From Brachynemurus nebulosus (Eukaryota > Arthropoda > Insecta > Neuroptera > Myrmeleontidae): 64,000 nucleotides of DNA. Where the stretch lies: positions 39,642,108 through 39,706,107 of the forward strand of contig JAPWDM010000005.1 of NCBI GenBank assembly GCA_035578155.1, read 5' to 3'. The notes below the pieces were generated by a model. The model made no database searches and was not told where the DNA came from. It saw only the letters and a program-made list of their open reading frames with translations. Both the position numbers and the translations under genes were made by a program. This document shows, piece after piece, positions 1 through 12,552 of the stretch; within the stretch, counting starts at the first letter, position 1, and the number at the start of each line of letters is the position of its first letter.

Positions 1-23
1 CCAAACTAAATATATTTTTGTAA

Positions 24-804
24 GTTGGTACCAGAGTTGTGCGTGTAATTTACTTCGGGTAAATTACAGCTTTTTACATGTAAAAAACTTTGTAATTTAC
101 ACATACTTGTTTTGATAAAAAAAACTGTAAAAAATGTACAAAAAAATAAAATCCTAATGTTTTAAATTTAATAGATATATAAGCGTTACCGATGGTATTC
201 CATATTTGCTATTGAAGTATTTGCTATATTTGCAAAGTAAAACTTAATAATTAAGTAGGTAATTTAAAAATTAAAAATATAAATGGCGACAAACAGGAAA
301 TAGAAAGGTTAATTTTGATAGAGTAGTTTATTTAAGAATTCAATATTAAAAAGATTTTTATTTATTCAGTTTAATTTTATTAAAGGTATTAATCATCTTC
401 ATCATCATTATCATCAGTGATTTTATTGCTATTATAATTTAAAGAGATATAAATATGCCCATAAATATGTACCAAGTAGTTTTTTTGATCTGTCAAAACT
501 CAGTTTGTTAATTTGGAAATTTAGAGCTTTATAGTCAGTTGTGGATCGCCTTCCACCAGCAGAAAATCATTTTTGGGTCGACATTTTGTCTACACGTTTT
601 TTCATGTGAACTTATAAACGAGTAATAACCGTCAAAATAAATTGTTTGTCAGTGAAATGACAAATGATTTAAGTATTTTACATTTTTTACAATTTTCAAC
701 AATTTTTGACGGTTTTTTACAGTTTTTTACATATTTTACAATTTTTTACATAAAAATGTAAAAAACTGGTTTTTTAGGTCACACGGCACAACTCTGGTTG
801 GTAC
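24..804. mobile_element. hAT-like MITE with perfect 8-bp target duplication
   Basis: The element at 32-796 begins CAGAGTTGTGC and ends GCACAACTCTG, an exact inverted repeat. It is flanked by the identical 8-mer GTTGGTAC at 24-31 and 797-804. An 8-bp duplication and CAG...CTG termini are hallmarks of hAT transposons. The interior carries many TTTTTACA and TGTAAAAA motifs, especially near the ends, as is usual for subterminal transposase-binding repeats. No transposase coding is visible, so it is non-autonomous (765 bp). Confidence 0.85.
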
Positions 805-3800
805 TCATATATTATTGTGATTATGGTACTCTGTCGACAAAATCACAGATTACAGATCCAATTTTTCATTCTCAGCTATTCATTCCATATCACATTACCT
901 CACATTTCAAGAATAGTTACGCAGGTATTTTAAATAGTATAGTGACTATGAAATTGTCATAAAAAGTATAGCGTTCATGGTTGTCGTAATTGCTGTCACA
1001 GAATATATTTTTCAAAATGTCAGTCAAGTCAGTATTAAAACTTGACAAATCTTCGATACCTGTCCGCCTTTTTACCAACTAATTGCATTATATACAAGCA
1101 CTAAAACCTTATTTAAATATACGGAAATAGCTTTTCCTTCCGCATCCATAAAAATTTCCTTATAAACTAAGAAACCCAACTCTAAATTACGGCCATAAAT
1201 TTATCCTCAAGTGTATATGTACCTACTGTTTGTACTGAAAGTAGGAGAAAACAAAGACAGACATACAGACGACATATGGATATTTTTGATGAAAGATATA
1301 GATAAAACAACACTTATATTTTCCCGTCCATGCAATCCATCATCGATTTTCTTTTTCATCTTTAAGTATCCCGTAACATTACAACATGATAGTTTTTCAC
1401 TTGTCTTCAATATCTTGCTTGCTCCTGCGCTCCACCTCAGCTCTGGGGACCACCAAATGTGTAAGTGTCCATTATTATTTAATGTATTTTTGTTCTACTT
1501 TTCCACATATAAAAAATATGGATACGAGTATGTCTTGACAAATTTTTATTTCAAATTCATATGCCGTTATATATCATTGATTTTTGTTCAAATTCACTAG
1601 TGTTAGCACTTCAGGGATCAAATACTCCTAACATTTTCATTTTTGGAGGTAATGCACAGGTCAATACTAATGAGTTTAGCTTGGGAGTTTAGGGAACAAG
1701 TGAAAGAAGGAATTTTTCAAATCGGTGCTGTTCAACACTTCTCCACATTTTACAGTTTTTTCCGACTTAATTACTGGAGTACCTAGTGTTGCAATTTTTG
1801 GATAATCACTGATCATGCTTGGTGTCAAGGATAAAGAGAGCAAGGCAAATTTGTAATATTTCAAAACAAGAATTTTAAAAATATTCATAACGCCTTTGAC
1901 CTGACGCCATGACATCATTAAAAACCCAATATTTTCCTAACACCTCAACTACGTCGGTTCTGTTCTTAATATAGGAACGTATACTGTGAATTGACCTCTG
2001 TCCATCAAACATATCTTAGCTTTCCAACAAAGGAAAAATTTTCAAAATAGATCTAGTATAGATTCTGAGTCTATTGCTAACGTAAAAACATGATCCTTAA
2101 TTTCGGTCGGAACCCAGCGGAACGATGTTCTAACAGTTCCCAAGTTTGTTTTTTTTTTGATCAATGTTTTTACTGAAAAATTTATATTTGTTCGTTTTAT
2201 AAATTCGTTTTATCACAAGTTTTCAGAAATCCGACCTTACGACTTTTAAGGGGAGCGTATGGTTAAGAAGGGTGCAAAATATGTGGGTATGGGTTAAAGA
2301 TATCTTTCCACGAATCACGTCCATGTATTTATGTCATAAATTAATTTTTACAAACATTTTCGATTTAACAAATAAAAAACTTAACCTATAAAATCAAAAA
2401 ACACACGCTTTCAGTTTCAAGTAATATTTAATTAATAGTCATAACAAAATCAATAAAGCAATAATCATAATTATAACTGATTTCATCAATTAAAAAAATA
2501 CTCATTAAAAGTCATCAACTTTCCTCCATACTCTATTTTATCCGCAGTAATTCTCGTCAAAATGAAAATCGGAATTTACAACGAATTAGTGTCTATTAAA
2601 TTTTAATAAACAGGCATCTATGTATGGTACTTTGGTACAGTAAAATTGTTTAATGGTTGAATGAATGGTAAATGAGTATTTCAATATTATCGTTAAAATT
2701 GATGGCAAATAATGGCAGGAGAGGGACGAAGGAAAATTGTGTAATTGGATGCTCAGGACAATAGAGGAACAGGATAGTTGAAATGTGATTCCTAATTTTA
2801 AGATTGTGATATCAATATTATAAACTAAATTAACACTTTTAAGTAGAAAATTGATATCATTCTAATTGAAATCATTATTAATTTATTAATAAAATATTAT
2901 TTTAAGATTAAAATTTTTTTAAGGGGTCAGGGGTAATCAGCTGTGTGAAAACTTGAGTATTTTAAATATTTTTTTTGCCAGTAATTTATTTTATAAAATG
3001 AATAATACTGAATTATTAAATTATGTTTTAATTTTATTTTTGCAAAAATTAAAAAAAAAAAATTTATTGTAAACCAAGTTACCGCCATGTTTGTTGGATT
3101 CTGCCCTAACCCCCTAAAGAATTTGGTGAAAATTTACAATAAAGTTTGGTAAAAAAAAATTAACTGGAAAGTTTACTATATAATTTAAAAAAATAAACTA
3201 ATTTAGTTCTTTGTAAAGAAATCTTTAATTCAGAGACCAATTACTGAAAGTTTTTGATCGTGTTTTGTAAGATGAAACTTATACGGGGAATATTCCACAA
3301 TCTGGACTCTTTTTAACTATTGGAGCGAGTAGTTAACATCGATAGTTACCCTCAGAAAGAAAAATCCTGAGTTACATATATGGTACAGAACAGCAAAAAG
3401 TTTTCATCAAATAAAATCACTTCTCGTATAACAAGGAAAGTTCTTAATCAATTACCGGATAAGTAGATTTAACTACGTTTGAGTTGTTACATTTTCCTTT
3501 CTCCTAAACTGTTTCAGTTTTTAATTATACACTTAATTAGACACGACAGGCTATAAATAATAATCTAATTTTCTAGTAACAACATAAACTACTGACTACC
3601 TTCTCGCAGTCTGGTTCACTATTAGAATTTAGTTATTAATATTAATAAACTAATTTTAAAAACAGCTTTACATTATTATTCCATTTACCTCGAAAACATG
3701 TTAAAACTAAATATAACAATAGTAGATGTTTTACAACCACAGAGAACAGAAAACATTGCTATCTCTGTACTACTGATACCTGCGTAGACAAAAAATCCCA

Positions 3801-5049
3801 TCCACTTCTCCCCACTATGTTGTATAAGTGCACATTGTATGTAGTGGTGTGGGTTTGATGTTTGCATCTGTGTGAGTGGTCACACACACAACGATATAAC
3901 ACCTATATACGGACAGAGATCCATGCTGTGTTACTAACAATGATTTCAATAATACATAATAATTGTCGTGCATTCGGTGACCGACACCGAACGACTAAAT
4001 GCCTTAAGCTGCGACAGACCAACAATTGACTCCAAGCGATGCACACTTTTTTATCTTAGTTTGCCTCTAGTGTTCTATGTTTACGACAGACATATCATTG
4101 AATGACGTATGTACACGTACAGGTTGTAACATCAACTAAAAGCCATAGTTCTTCTCCTCGAGTTAAGGCTAATACCTAGTGTTTAATTTGACATAGTGTA
4201 TCTATGTATACCCCGTTTCAAATACAATTGAACATGAGTCATCGTTAATAAATTAAATAATTCTTATATTTGAAACAAATCTATCGTCTATTCTTTGCTA
4301 AAAACAAACTGCAAATTTAAAATTTACGTATTTTTAACAATAAAAGAGAAAATGCTAAGAAAACGGGAATTCCTTAAATTCGTAAGTGATAAATCATGCT
4401 TAAATTTAAGTGAAATAGACCATACGTTTACCGAAACTATTGATCGTTTTATAACCGTTGTACCCGTGGGTATTTTCTCGATAACCATTTCCTAGGGCAA
4501 AATGGTTTTGCGATAATAACAATAGTTTTGTATTATTATTTGTATTTTGGAATCGAGTTTGTCTGTGTATGTCTATGTGTATAAGATAGTTATAAATAAA
4601 CACGTAGGTACCTACCAAAATGGGAAACTTCTATTTTATTGTCGATAAAGAAGAAGGTAAAGTTATTGTTTTCCACATGATATATTTGTTACGTGTACTT
4701 TATGTGCTCGTGCGGGCACATTATTAAAATTAAAAAATATTGATACTTATGTAAATAAAATATTAATATATCTATACATTAACTTTCGTCTGAAAAGTTT
4801 CTCCATTATTGAAATTTTTTATGTGGAAAATTTATTTCAGATTCCAACATCAATAATTATCGTTAAAATAATTCTTAATTTCAAAAAAGTTTAATTTGGC
4901 TGTTATAAAAAACGTTAATGTTTTAAAGTAATATCATTTGAATAAAAATATATCATTAGTAGGTATATTAAGGGTGACTATATGCTTTAGCATAATTATC
5001 GAAAAAATACTATTCTTAAAAGATTGTACACCTTAATAAAGAAGCCATG
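805..5049. other. AT-rich non-coding stretch
   Basis: No coding sequence, RNA gene or well-bounded repeat recognised. Only short open frames without codon structure or family resemblance occur, along with homopolymer runs and a short CA run near 3,880. Confidence 0.5.
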
Positions 5050-5631
5050 AGGGGTATCGACAAGCTTGGAAAATTAACCCCTAATATGTCAAAGAATTTA
5101 ACTACTTATAGTTCTTCTTTTATATTTCTCATTATTTTAGTAAAATACAGGACCCTAACTTAACTCTACAATAATTTAAAAGTAACTGCGTTTCCTTCAC
5201 AAGAAAAAATGACAAACTGTTTTACAATATCATTTTAGTATTTTAGATAATTTTTACTATATCGAGTTTCTTTAGACATGAGCGTAATTTTTTTAGAATT
5301 TTCATTTTTGTATTTTTACATTGGCTGAAGTCTAAGGAACAATATAAAAAAATCATAGTGCTAAAAAATGCGCTCATGTCTAAAAAAAACTCGATATAGT
5401 AAAAATGGGTAGGTACATTTTTCCAAAAGAAGCCATTTTCACGACAGTTTGTCGATTTTTCTTGCGAAGAAAACGTAGTCACTTTTACTTTTAAATTGTT
5501 GTAGCGTTGAGTTAGTGTAAGTAGTTGTAGCGTCCTGTATTTTACTAAAATAATGAGAAATATAAGAAAAATATAGTTAAATTTTTTGTCAAATTAGGGG
5601 TTAATTTTCTTAATAGCTTATTGATACCCCT
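5050..5631. mobile_element. fold-back MITE (long inverted repeat)
   Basis: The ends are AGGGGTATCGA and TTGATACCCCT. The two halves are inverted copies along most of their length: the motif AAAATACAGGACCCTAAC near 5,140 is mirrored by GCGTCCTGTATTTTACTA near 5,530, and TACTATATCGAGTTTC at 5,257 by the inverse near 5,385. Arms are about 250 bp or longer with small indels. No coding capacity. The target duplication is not clear (CCATG on the left, CCTTC on the right). Confidence 0.7.
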
Positions 5632-7097
5632 CCTTCGAACAATTCGGTTGTTCAATTAAATAATTCATTTAATAACTGAATCCACGAAAATTTTAGATTT
5701 AAATATTGAGAATAACCATACCTATACGTCGAAATACTTTTCATTGTCGCTACCAGGTATATTTTCGATACCGTTGTTGTCGTATTCTGTATAATGTACC
5801 AATTTACAATAAGAAGAATTAATTTTTATAAAATTTCACAGCATATAGAAGTATGTAAGATGTAACCCTTCATTTTCCAAACCTGTACTAAACATTCTTC
5901 TTTACTTTTTGCAGTTAATGTTACTGAATCATACTATCTGCATGAATAACTGATTATTTTTCATTATACTCGTTGTTGCATTTAGATTTGGTTCGTTTTG
6001 AAAAATGTAAGTCATTTGTAAAATAATTGTGAACAAACGATAATTAACAATAGTTAGTGAAGCAGCAAGCAATTTATTCATCTATACCGGATATAAGTAT
6101 TCGAAAGGATTTTTTATTGACCTGCTAATTTTTTTTCGTTTTTCATTCAACGTGGCTATTGTGCTTTTAAAATAGCTTGGAACAATACACACTCCAAACG
6201 AACTCAACAATACACAGACCTCCTTTTACATGTTTCGAATAGAAAAAACAACAAATACCGTTAGTGAAGTGAACACGGCTTGCTTGCTATAGGTACACTT
6301 GATGCACTCAATATCTACTCAGGCTGGGCACTCAAAATGAAAGAATGAAAAGTGGCGGCCCTGCTAGTGTGGGGACCAGAGTGGGAATACAATAGAATAA
6401 ATAGCTACTTCATTCGAACATCATCTTCCTGTACTTCCTGTGTGATATCTATATTTACTAACTCTGATACATATTGTGTCTGTCGGGTATTGAAAAATTT
6501 CGAGTAGACTTCACTTTTAGTAAAGTAATACGCCAAAGTGCCGTTCACAATATTGCCTGTATGTTGGTCCTTAACGGTACTAATAAAAGTTTATTTTTGT
6601 ATGTGACGTAAAAAAAAAATAAAGTTTATGATGTGTCGATACTTTTTGGTTAGTTGACATTGTAAGTATATCAGACAAGGTAAAATGATACATTTTGATA
6701 TTGGAAGATTGTAGATATGATGAACAATATTAACATTGTTAGTATAATTCGATATGGTATTGCGTCACAGATGCGTCAACTATGAAACGTTTATACTATG
6801 AGAAAGATTTATTTCGTGTAGGCAATTCAAGTATTATAGTGTTTGTTTTACTATAAAAATCACACTTTTTTAGCTCAGTTACTTTCAACCTCGACAGCGT
6901 CAGTTTTAGAAAAATACAATTTTTCAACTTAGTTATGTTATCTACTCAAATACATTCTTTTTGTATGTCCTAAGCATGTAAATTTTTAATACCAAAAATA
7001 TAATTACAATTACCTTATTTCTCAAATTTATATTCCCAAAAATTAAAAGAAGCTATCTTCATGATTTCATGAAGTCATTATACCATAATATACATCC
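5632..7097. other. AT-rich non-coding stretch
   Basis: No gene or bounded repeat recognised. Confidence 0.4.
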
Positions 7098-7784
7098 GGC
7101 CGGTTTTACATTCATAATTTTAAAGGTTCTTTAATTAAAGCTACTTTTAATTTAAAGTCGACTTTATTTTTAGCACTGTTTTACAACGATCTGGTCTGCT
7201 TACTTTTGTAAAGGACTTTTAAATGTTGCATGATAAAATGAATTATGAATGATCGTAGCCAATCTTACATTTATAAGAAATAGCTATAGAAACAAAGATG
7301 TCAACATGTTTGAATTTCAAAAAGAAAAGAAAACGCAATTCACTCTTTTCGCTACTGTCAGTGACATTCGAATAGAAAATCACATTATTTCTTTTTAAAA
7401 GAAATTTTAAAAATAATAAATAATACAATGAATCATAAAAGAAATCGCTCAGCCAATTTAACCCAAAAATAATGTTTGACATTAATTCAAGACGTAAAAA
7501 TAATCAAAAATATTATGATAATACCTAAGCAAACAAATAAAATTTTTATTTTATTTATTTAAGGTACGAATATTTTATAGAAAAATTATGCTTATAAACA
7601 ATATTCTCGGATAATAATCAGCAATAACAAATGTGTTAAAGGCGACTTTAAACAGTAAAAGTCGAGATAATTCTTACTTTAAGATCGACTTTTATACTAA
7701 CGGGGCTTTAAATTTGATTGTAAAACAGTACCAAAAATAAAATCAGTTTTAAAGTCGGCTTTAAATGTGAATGTAAAACAGGCC
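7098..7784. mobile_element. TIR element with GGCC...TTTTACATTC termini
   Basis: The left end GGCCGGTTTTACATTCA is mirrored by the right end TGAATGTAAAACAGGCC (one base different plus a G/T change). Copies of the subterminal words AAAGTCGACTTT and TGTAAAACAG recur inside both ends. No coding region and no clear target duplication, so the superfamily is unassigned. Confidence 0.6.
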
Positions 7785-7825
7785 GTAGAGTCCTAAGTAA
7801 AGATGAGAAACTGAAATTTGTATGT

Positions 7826-8602
7826 GTTTGTATATTTGTAGTGTGACCGGCCGAAAAATAGTCAATTTTCGCAGTTTTTTCGGATGGATAGGATAGGGGA
7901 ATGGGAATGAATTTTTTTACGATTAATACCACCATTTAATAAAAATATTTTTTTTATTCATTTTTATTTATTTATTATAATTATTATAATATTTGGAAAA
8001 AAGTGTCTTTAAAAACGGGCGGCTATTGGTGTCCACAATTGCGGCCGCAGTTTTCATCTGAGAAAAAAATCAAATAGATTATCAATCTGTAGGTAAGCCA
8101 CTATGTAACTATGGAGGTTTTTTTTTTGAAATTTGAATAATAGCAGCGGTTTGATTGAAAAGTTTAAAATTCAGGTTTTCCATAGGTACATGCAGAATGG
8201 AATATAGAATACTGTGTCAAAATCTCAAACTTATAGCTTGGAAACGTTCTCTCTGAGAGTGGATATCGTTTTTAAAAAGGGCATTTCGAGACAAACGTGT
8301 TTCAAGTTGTTTCAAATCATTGTTTCAACAACAATGTGATACTGTGGTGACAATAATTGATCTTATACGTTCACTGGTTGTGAAAAGACTGAATGTAAAG
8401 TGGTATAACATCCCGCCAAAAGGCGCCAGTCGATCCACAGAATTTTGTATTTAGACTGAATCCGTGGTTGTAGCGACCGTAATAATTCGAATTTCAATTT
8501 GAAATTTTGAGAGAACATGCATAACTCTATGTACTTTAAGATAAGACCAAAAAAGGAAAAGAAATGATTTTTCCAAAATTTTACACTGTGATGGCACCTT
8601 AA
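7826..8602. mobile_element. TTAA-flanked MITE, family shared with 59,886-62,338
   Basis: The right end TGTGATGGCACC|TTAA (to 8,598) and the inner left sequence GCCGAAAAATAGTCAATTTT match the terminal inverted repeat of the larger element at 59,886-62,338. The outermost left bases have decayed. The inner block GCGGCCGCAGTTTT with ATTATCAATCTGTAGGTAAG is also shared with 62,180-62,240. Non-coding. The element stops directly next to a TA microsatellite. Confidence 0.65.
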
Positions 8603-8618
8603 TACTTTTATATATATA

Positions 8619-8711
<93 letters not shown>
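8603..8711. repeat. TA dinucleotide tract 1
   Basis: About 90 bp of essentially pure TA (8,621-8,711), preceded by a short imperfect part. It starts just outside the TTAA end of the preceding MITE. Confidence 0.95.
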
Positions 8712-8715
<4 letters not shown>

Positions 8716-8888
8716 CTGAATTGTTTTAATGTTACTAAAAATATTCTAAAACATTCAAATCTACATACAGTAGAGAAGTAAAATGCCAAATTTGTCCAGT
8801 AGTAGTGGGGTAAAATTGTTAGAAAACGGTATTCCCCTCTTCTAGCAACGTGTTTTCCTAGCAACCTATTTCAATTCACTCCTTCTGA

Positions 8889-9051
8889 ATAACGTCCAGG
8901 ACCGTGGAGGAAAATGGTGGGCCCCGTGGGAAAAACTAATTTTTATAAAACTCGTCCACAAAAATGTGAGCAAAAAAAAAAATTTCACTTTTTCCCGGGC
9001 CTTTTACAGATACGTATGGGCCTCCTTATCAATACCGGACCCGATAACGTC
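8889..9051. mobile_element. 147-bp micro-hAT with perfect 8-bp target duplication
   Basis: The element occupies 8,897-9,043, beginning CAGGACCGTGG and ending ATACCGGACCCG, imperfect inverted repeats. It is flanked by identical ATAACGTC copies at 8,889-8,896 and 9,044-9,051. The second inverted word GGGCCC/GGGCCT lies just inside each end. Too short to code for anything. Confidence 0.65.
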
Positions 9052-9637
9052 ACAGAAAAAAAAATTGTTGTGTGTTGCTTAATTTTTATTTATATGTTGG
9101 AATGGCATTGCTGAGAGCCATATTTTAACATAAAAATACATTGAATTTCCAATTGCTATATAAATCTAAATGTAAAATAAGCGATGAAAATTACCACCTG
9201 AGTGAAGTGAAAATGAAATATAAAAATTGATATAATTATAATGTCTTCTTTTCATATTAAAAGATGTCTCTTATTTCATTGCGTCATTTAAATTTTCATA
9301 CATTCATCGTTCCCTATTTAAATAATACCCAACTACACTTTGATCAGAATAAATTTACCTTCTAGTTGCAATAACAGACAAAACACTGTTACTTTTTTCC
9401 TAGGTTTCAATTTTTATCGAAACATTTTTTTTTTCATTTCGTCAACAATTTTTTAGTATTCAATATCAAAACCAACAAAACAAAACATTTATAAAATTAG
9501 ATCAGTGTTACTAAAATAAAGCGTGGTGGCTATGATAGACAAGGATTTGAGTTCTGATTATTCTGATTAATTTTAGAGTGTAATTTGGAAAACGGAATAA
9601 AATCAAAGGAAAGTTTATTGAAATATAAATTCAACAA
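9052..9637. other. non-coding stretch
   Basis: Nothing recognisable beyond AT-rich sequence. Confidence 0.4.
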
Positions 9638-9639
9638 TA

Positions 9640-10540
9640 CTGTGAATGAGAGAGAGATGCCGCACATTTTGAAAACACTTGATAATTCCTAAAGAATGCA
9701 TTTAATTGATCTGAAATTTGGTACACAATAAATGTAAACATTGTTCTTTAAAATTATTTATAAATAATTTTAAATTTTGAGTCATAAAGGATTCATAATT
9801 AACATTTTTGTAGAGCCTGCAAAGCGGTATCTCTCCCACACCTATGGGAGAGATGCCGCATCAAAGAAGAAGAGTCGCCGCATACCTCGTATTAAAAATT
9901 TTGCATTTTACACATATCTCCATACATGATGCATGCCATATGTAACTATTTTTGGCACTTTATACATCTTAACCAGTCAACTTTTTTTTTGTTTCTGAGT
10001 ACTTTTCAAAACATTCAATACACAGGCAATCATCATTATTTTCGTTACCTTCACTAATATGAGAGCTCTTCTTGATCCATTAATGGATCTTTTGTATTTA
10101 CGTGGCATAATTTACAGTCCAAAAAAAATTGCATAATTAAGGTATAAGTCTATGTTTTTAACACGTAATATGGTGCGGCATCTATATCAACCTTAAATGC
10201 GGCATCTTTCAATACCAAGCATAGTGCGGAATTCTAACCTAAAATTTTTTACATACTTTTAAAATATACCTAAATTAATAACAAAACTCATTTTCATTAA
10301 AACAATGAAATATACATTCTTAAATTCTAATGAATTAAATGCTTGATAAAATATTATGTTAAAAAACTTACTTTTCAATTATAAAAAGTTGGATAATTAC
10401 TAAACTGATGGACTAATCATAAATGTTACCATATACAGCTTAAATAAGTAACTTATTTTAAACATATTATCCAATAATAGTGCTATCTATCAATCCACGG
10501 TCGAACTATTGCTACTGCGGCATCTTTCCCGCACTTACCC
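9640..10540 (-). mobile_element. pogo-like transposon deletion derivative
   Basis: The right end (CTGCGGCATCTTTCCC GCACTTACCC, followed by TA) and the degenerate left end (TA then CTGTGAATGAGAGAGAGATG CCGC) form terminal inverted repeats with TA on both sides. The word TGCGGCATCT recurs inside. On the minus strand an ATG at 10,108 opens MPRKYKRSINGSRRA, a start typical of pogo/Tigger-type transposases. About 60 bases later, in another frame, comes a decayed Cys-rich tail (CIECFEKYS, then WLRCIKCQK, LHMAC) like the C-terminal zinc-binding end of such proteins. This is best read as an internally deleted pogo-like element with only both ends of the transposase gene left. Confidence 0.7.
9890..10108 (-). 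pseudogene. pogo-like transposase remnant (N-terminus joined to C-terminal zinc finger)
   Basis: Reading the minus strand from the ATG at 10,108, the N-terminal MPRKYKR motif is followed almost at once by a zinc-binding tail with the spacing C-x2-C ... W-x2-C-x2-C ... H-x2-AC. The DNA-binding middle and the DDE catalytic core are absent. The tail is in a different frame from the start, an extra shift lies in an A-run near 9,985, and a TAG replaces the Trp codon expected before LHMAC. It cannot produce a transposase. Confidence 0.65.
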
Positions 10541-10542
10541 TA

Positions 10543-11244
10543 TAATATTTGATACATTCATTATTAATTTTTTAGCCTGGGAGCGAGCTAACGCTTAAAA
10601 ATTACTCTTTCCGAACCCTTATCACCATAAGAATCACTCAGAAAAATGTGAAAAAATCAACATCATGAACATTGAAAATGATTATAGACTGAATTAAAAT
10701 TATCAGGACTGAATTAATGTTAAAAACGTTAATAGGGACCCATTTCATATCATATTATTAGGTACGAGTGTAGGTCTGGAAATAAAATATTTTTGAAGAA
10801 TCTTAACGAAAATGTTAAATTCTTCACCGATATTATTGTTTTTGTTACAAATTCAAAGAAATATCATGTTTTAATTATAAAATATGTACCTATATCAAAT
10901 ACCTAGTATTATATTGAACCGATGAAAAAACTTGATTGTATAAACACTGTTTACGCAAGTACAACTTGTATCTGATGGATTCCTTTTTTTTGTAGGTGGT
11001 CACTGCACATTTAATTTTCGGAGATACAATTATCCTCATCAATATATACTTCTATTATTATTATATTAAATATGAAAAGAGATGAATCTTCGTTATGTTG
11101 GATAGGTAGTTACCAAATGTCCTCGAAAGATTATATTATGTATTTTTCTTCGTCACTTTACTGTGCCGCATCTACTTATTTCATCTTTTGCTATATTGTT
11201 ATTTATGTGGACATACATACTTATGTACCTATTTTTATATTATA
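10543..11244. other. non-coding stretch
   Basis: No gene recognised. The word TGCCGCATCT at 11,164 repeats the motif of the neighbouring pogo-like element and may be a detached fragment. Confidence 0.4.
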
Positions 11245-12064
11245 ATACATACTAGGGATGTTGATATTTTTAAAAGTATCGATATTTATAGTATCGATAT
11301 TTTTTTAAAATATCAATATCGTACAATGATATATCAAAAAAAAATATCGATATATCGATATATCGTTTTTTTTTACATTACTGAGGTGGAGAAATTTTTT
11401 AAACAATATAGTTTACTAGATAATCTTGATATTAGTGACTTTTTAGATAGTTTTGTTTTAACACCTTGACGGTCATTGACGTCATAAGATGTCAAGTTAA
11501 ACCTTACTAACTCACACACCACGTCGTACAACGTCAACAATTCCACATAAAGTATAAGTATATTAGCGATATTAGCGATTTTAGCTGTTGAAATAGTGTA
11601 CCAGTTGCGTGTTTTCTCATTATAGATTATGACCGTCATGATGTAATGATGTTCGAAAACCAGTTTTTTAACATCATCGAAAAGTTTTCAGACTTAAATA
11701 AATTGCATTTAATATCTGACATCTAATTTCAATATTTGAAATCAGAATAAATTTGGCGCGCAAGCGTACACCATATATGTATGCGACATACATAATATGT
11801 AGAAAATTATCTACTGTAGGTATTTTTGAATATGTATATTTTTAGGTATGTCAATTGTACATTTGTACATGTGCCACATGTGATACATGTCGTACATCTC
11901 GTACATGTTAGCTTGGAAAAAAAATCAGGAAAAAAATATTGAAAAAAAATATCGATATATCGATATATCGCTACTAAAAGTATCGTCAGAAATTATCGAT
12001 ATATTTGAAAAAAAATATCGATATTTTGATATATCGATATATTTTATACATCCCTAATATATAC
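11245..12064. mobile_element. hAT-like MITE rich in ATCGATAT palindromes
   Basis: The element at 11,253-12,056 begins TAGGGATGTTGATATTT and ends TATACATCCCTA. The flanking 8-mers ATACATAC (11,245-11,252) and ATATATAC (12,057-12,064) match at 7 of 8 positions. Both ends are dense in ATATCGATATATCGATA words, which are self-complementary subterminal repeats. Short TACATG-type repeats lie near 11,860-11,910. No transposase motif seen. Confidence 0.8.
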
Positions 12065-12552
12065 TACCTAGCAGACTGCCTGAAACTGCCGAAAGTATCT
12101 TCTATTTTAAAATTATTACGAGCAGCAGTACAACTTTTTCATAATTTATCATTCCGTTTTTTCCACATTTATGAATAATCTGATAGATTCTTACGAAAAT
12201 TTACAATTGGAGGCATGACAGGTGCTGCTATAATAAGTAGTATTCTCACAAGAGAATCATATGAAAATCTACAATAAAGTTAATTTTACTACTAAAGCTT
12301 AATGCAAAACGAAATAGGATTATGTTTCCAATTTGGCCCCAATTTAACCCGGGTGGCATTAAAATATGTTTTAGAAAATATGATCTTTTTATGATAATAT
12401 TTAAAGGGTTATATACGGTTGTGATGGTCGGAAAAATATATTATTTTTCTATTGCATATTCTGTAAGTAGGTATATTATCTTAATAAGAATATCCTCACT
12501 AAATTTCGTAAAGATCGGAGTATTAGATCTGAAGTTATAGCTATTTATAAAG
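12065..12552. other. degenerate repeat, non-coding
   Basis: Contains CACTAAATTTCGTAAAGATC near 12,500, resembling the 3' tail word of an interspersed repeat also seen near 27,725. No gene recognised. Confidence 0.35.
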
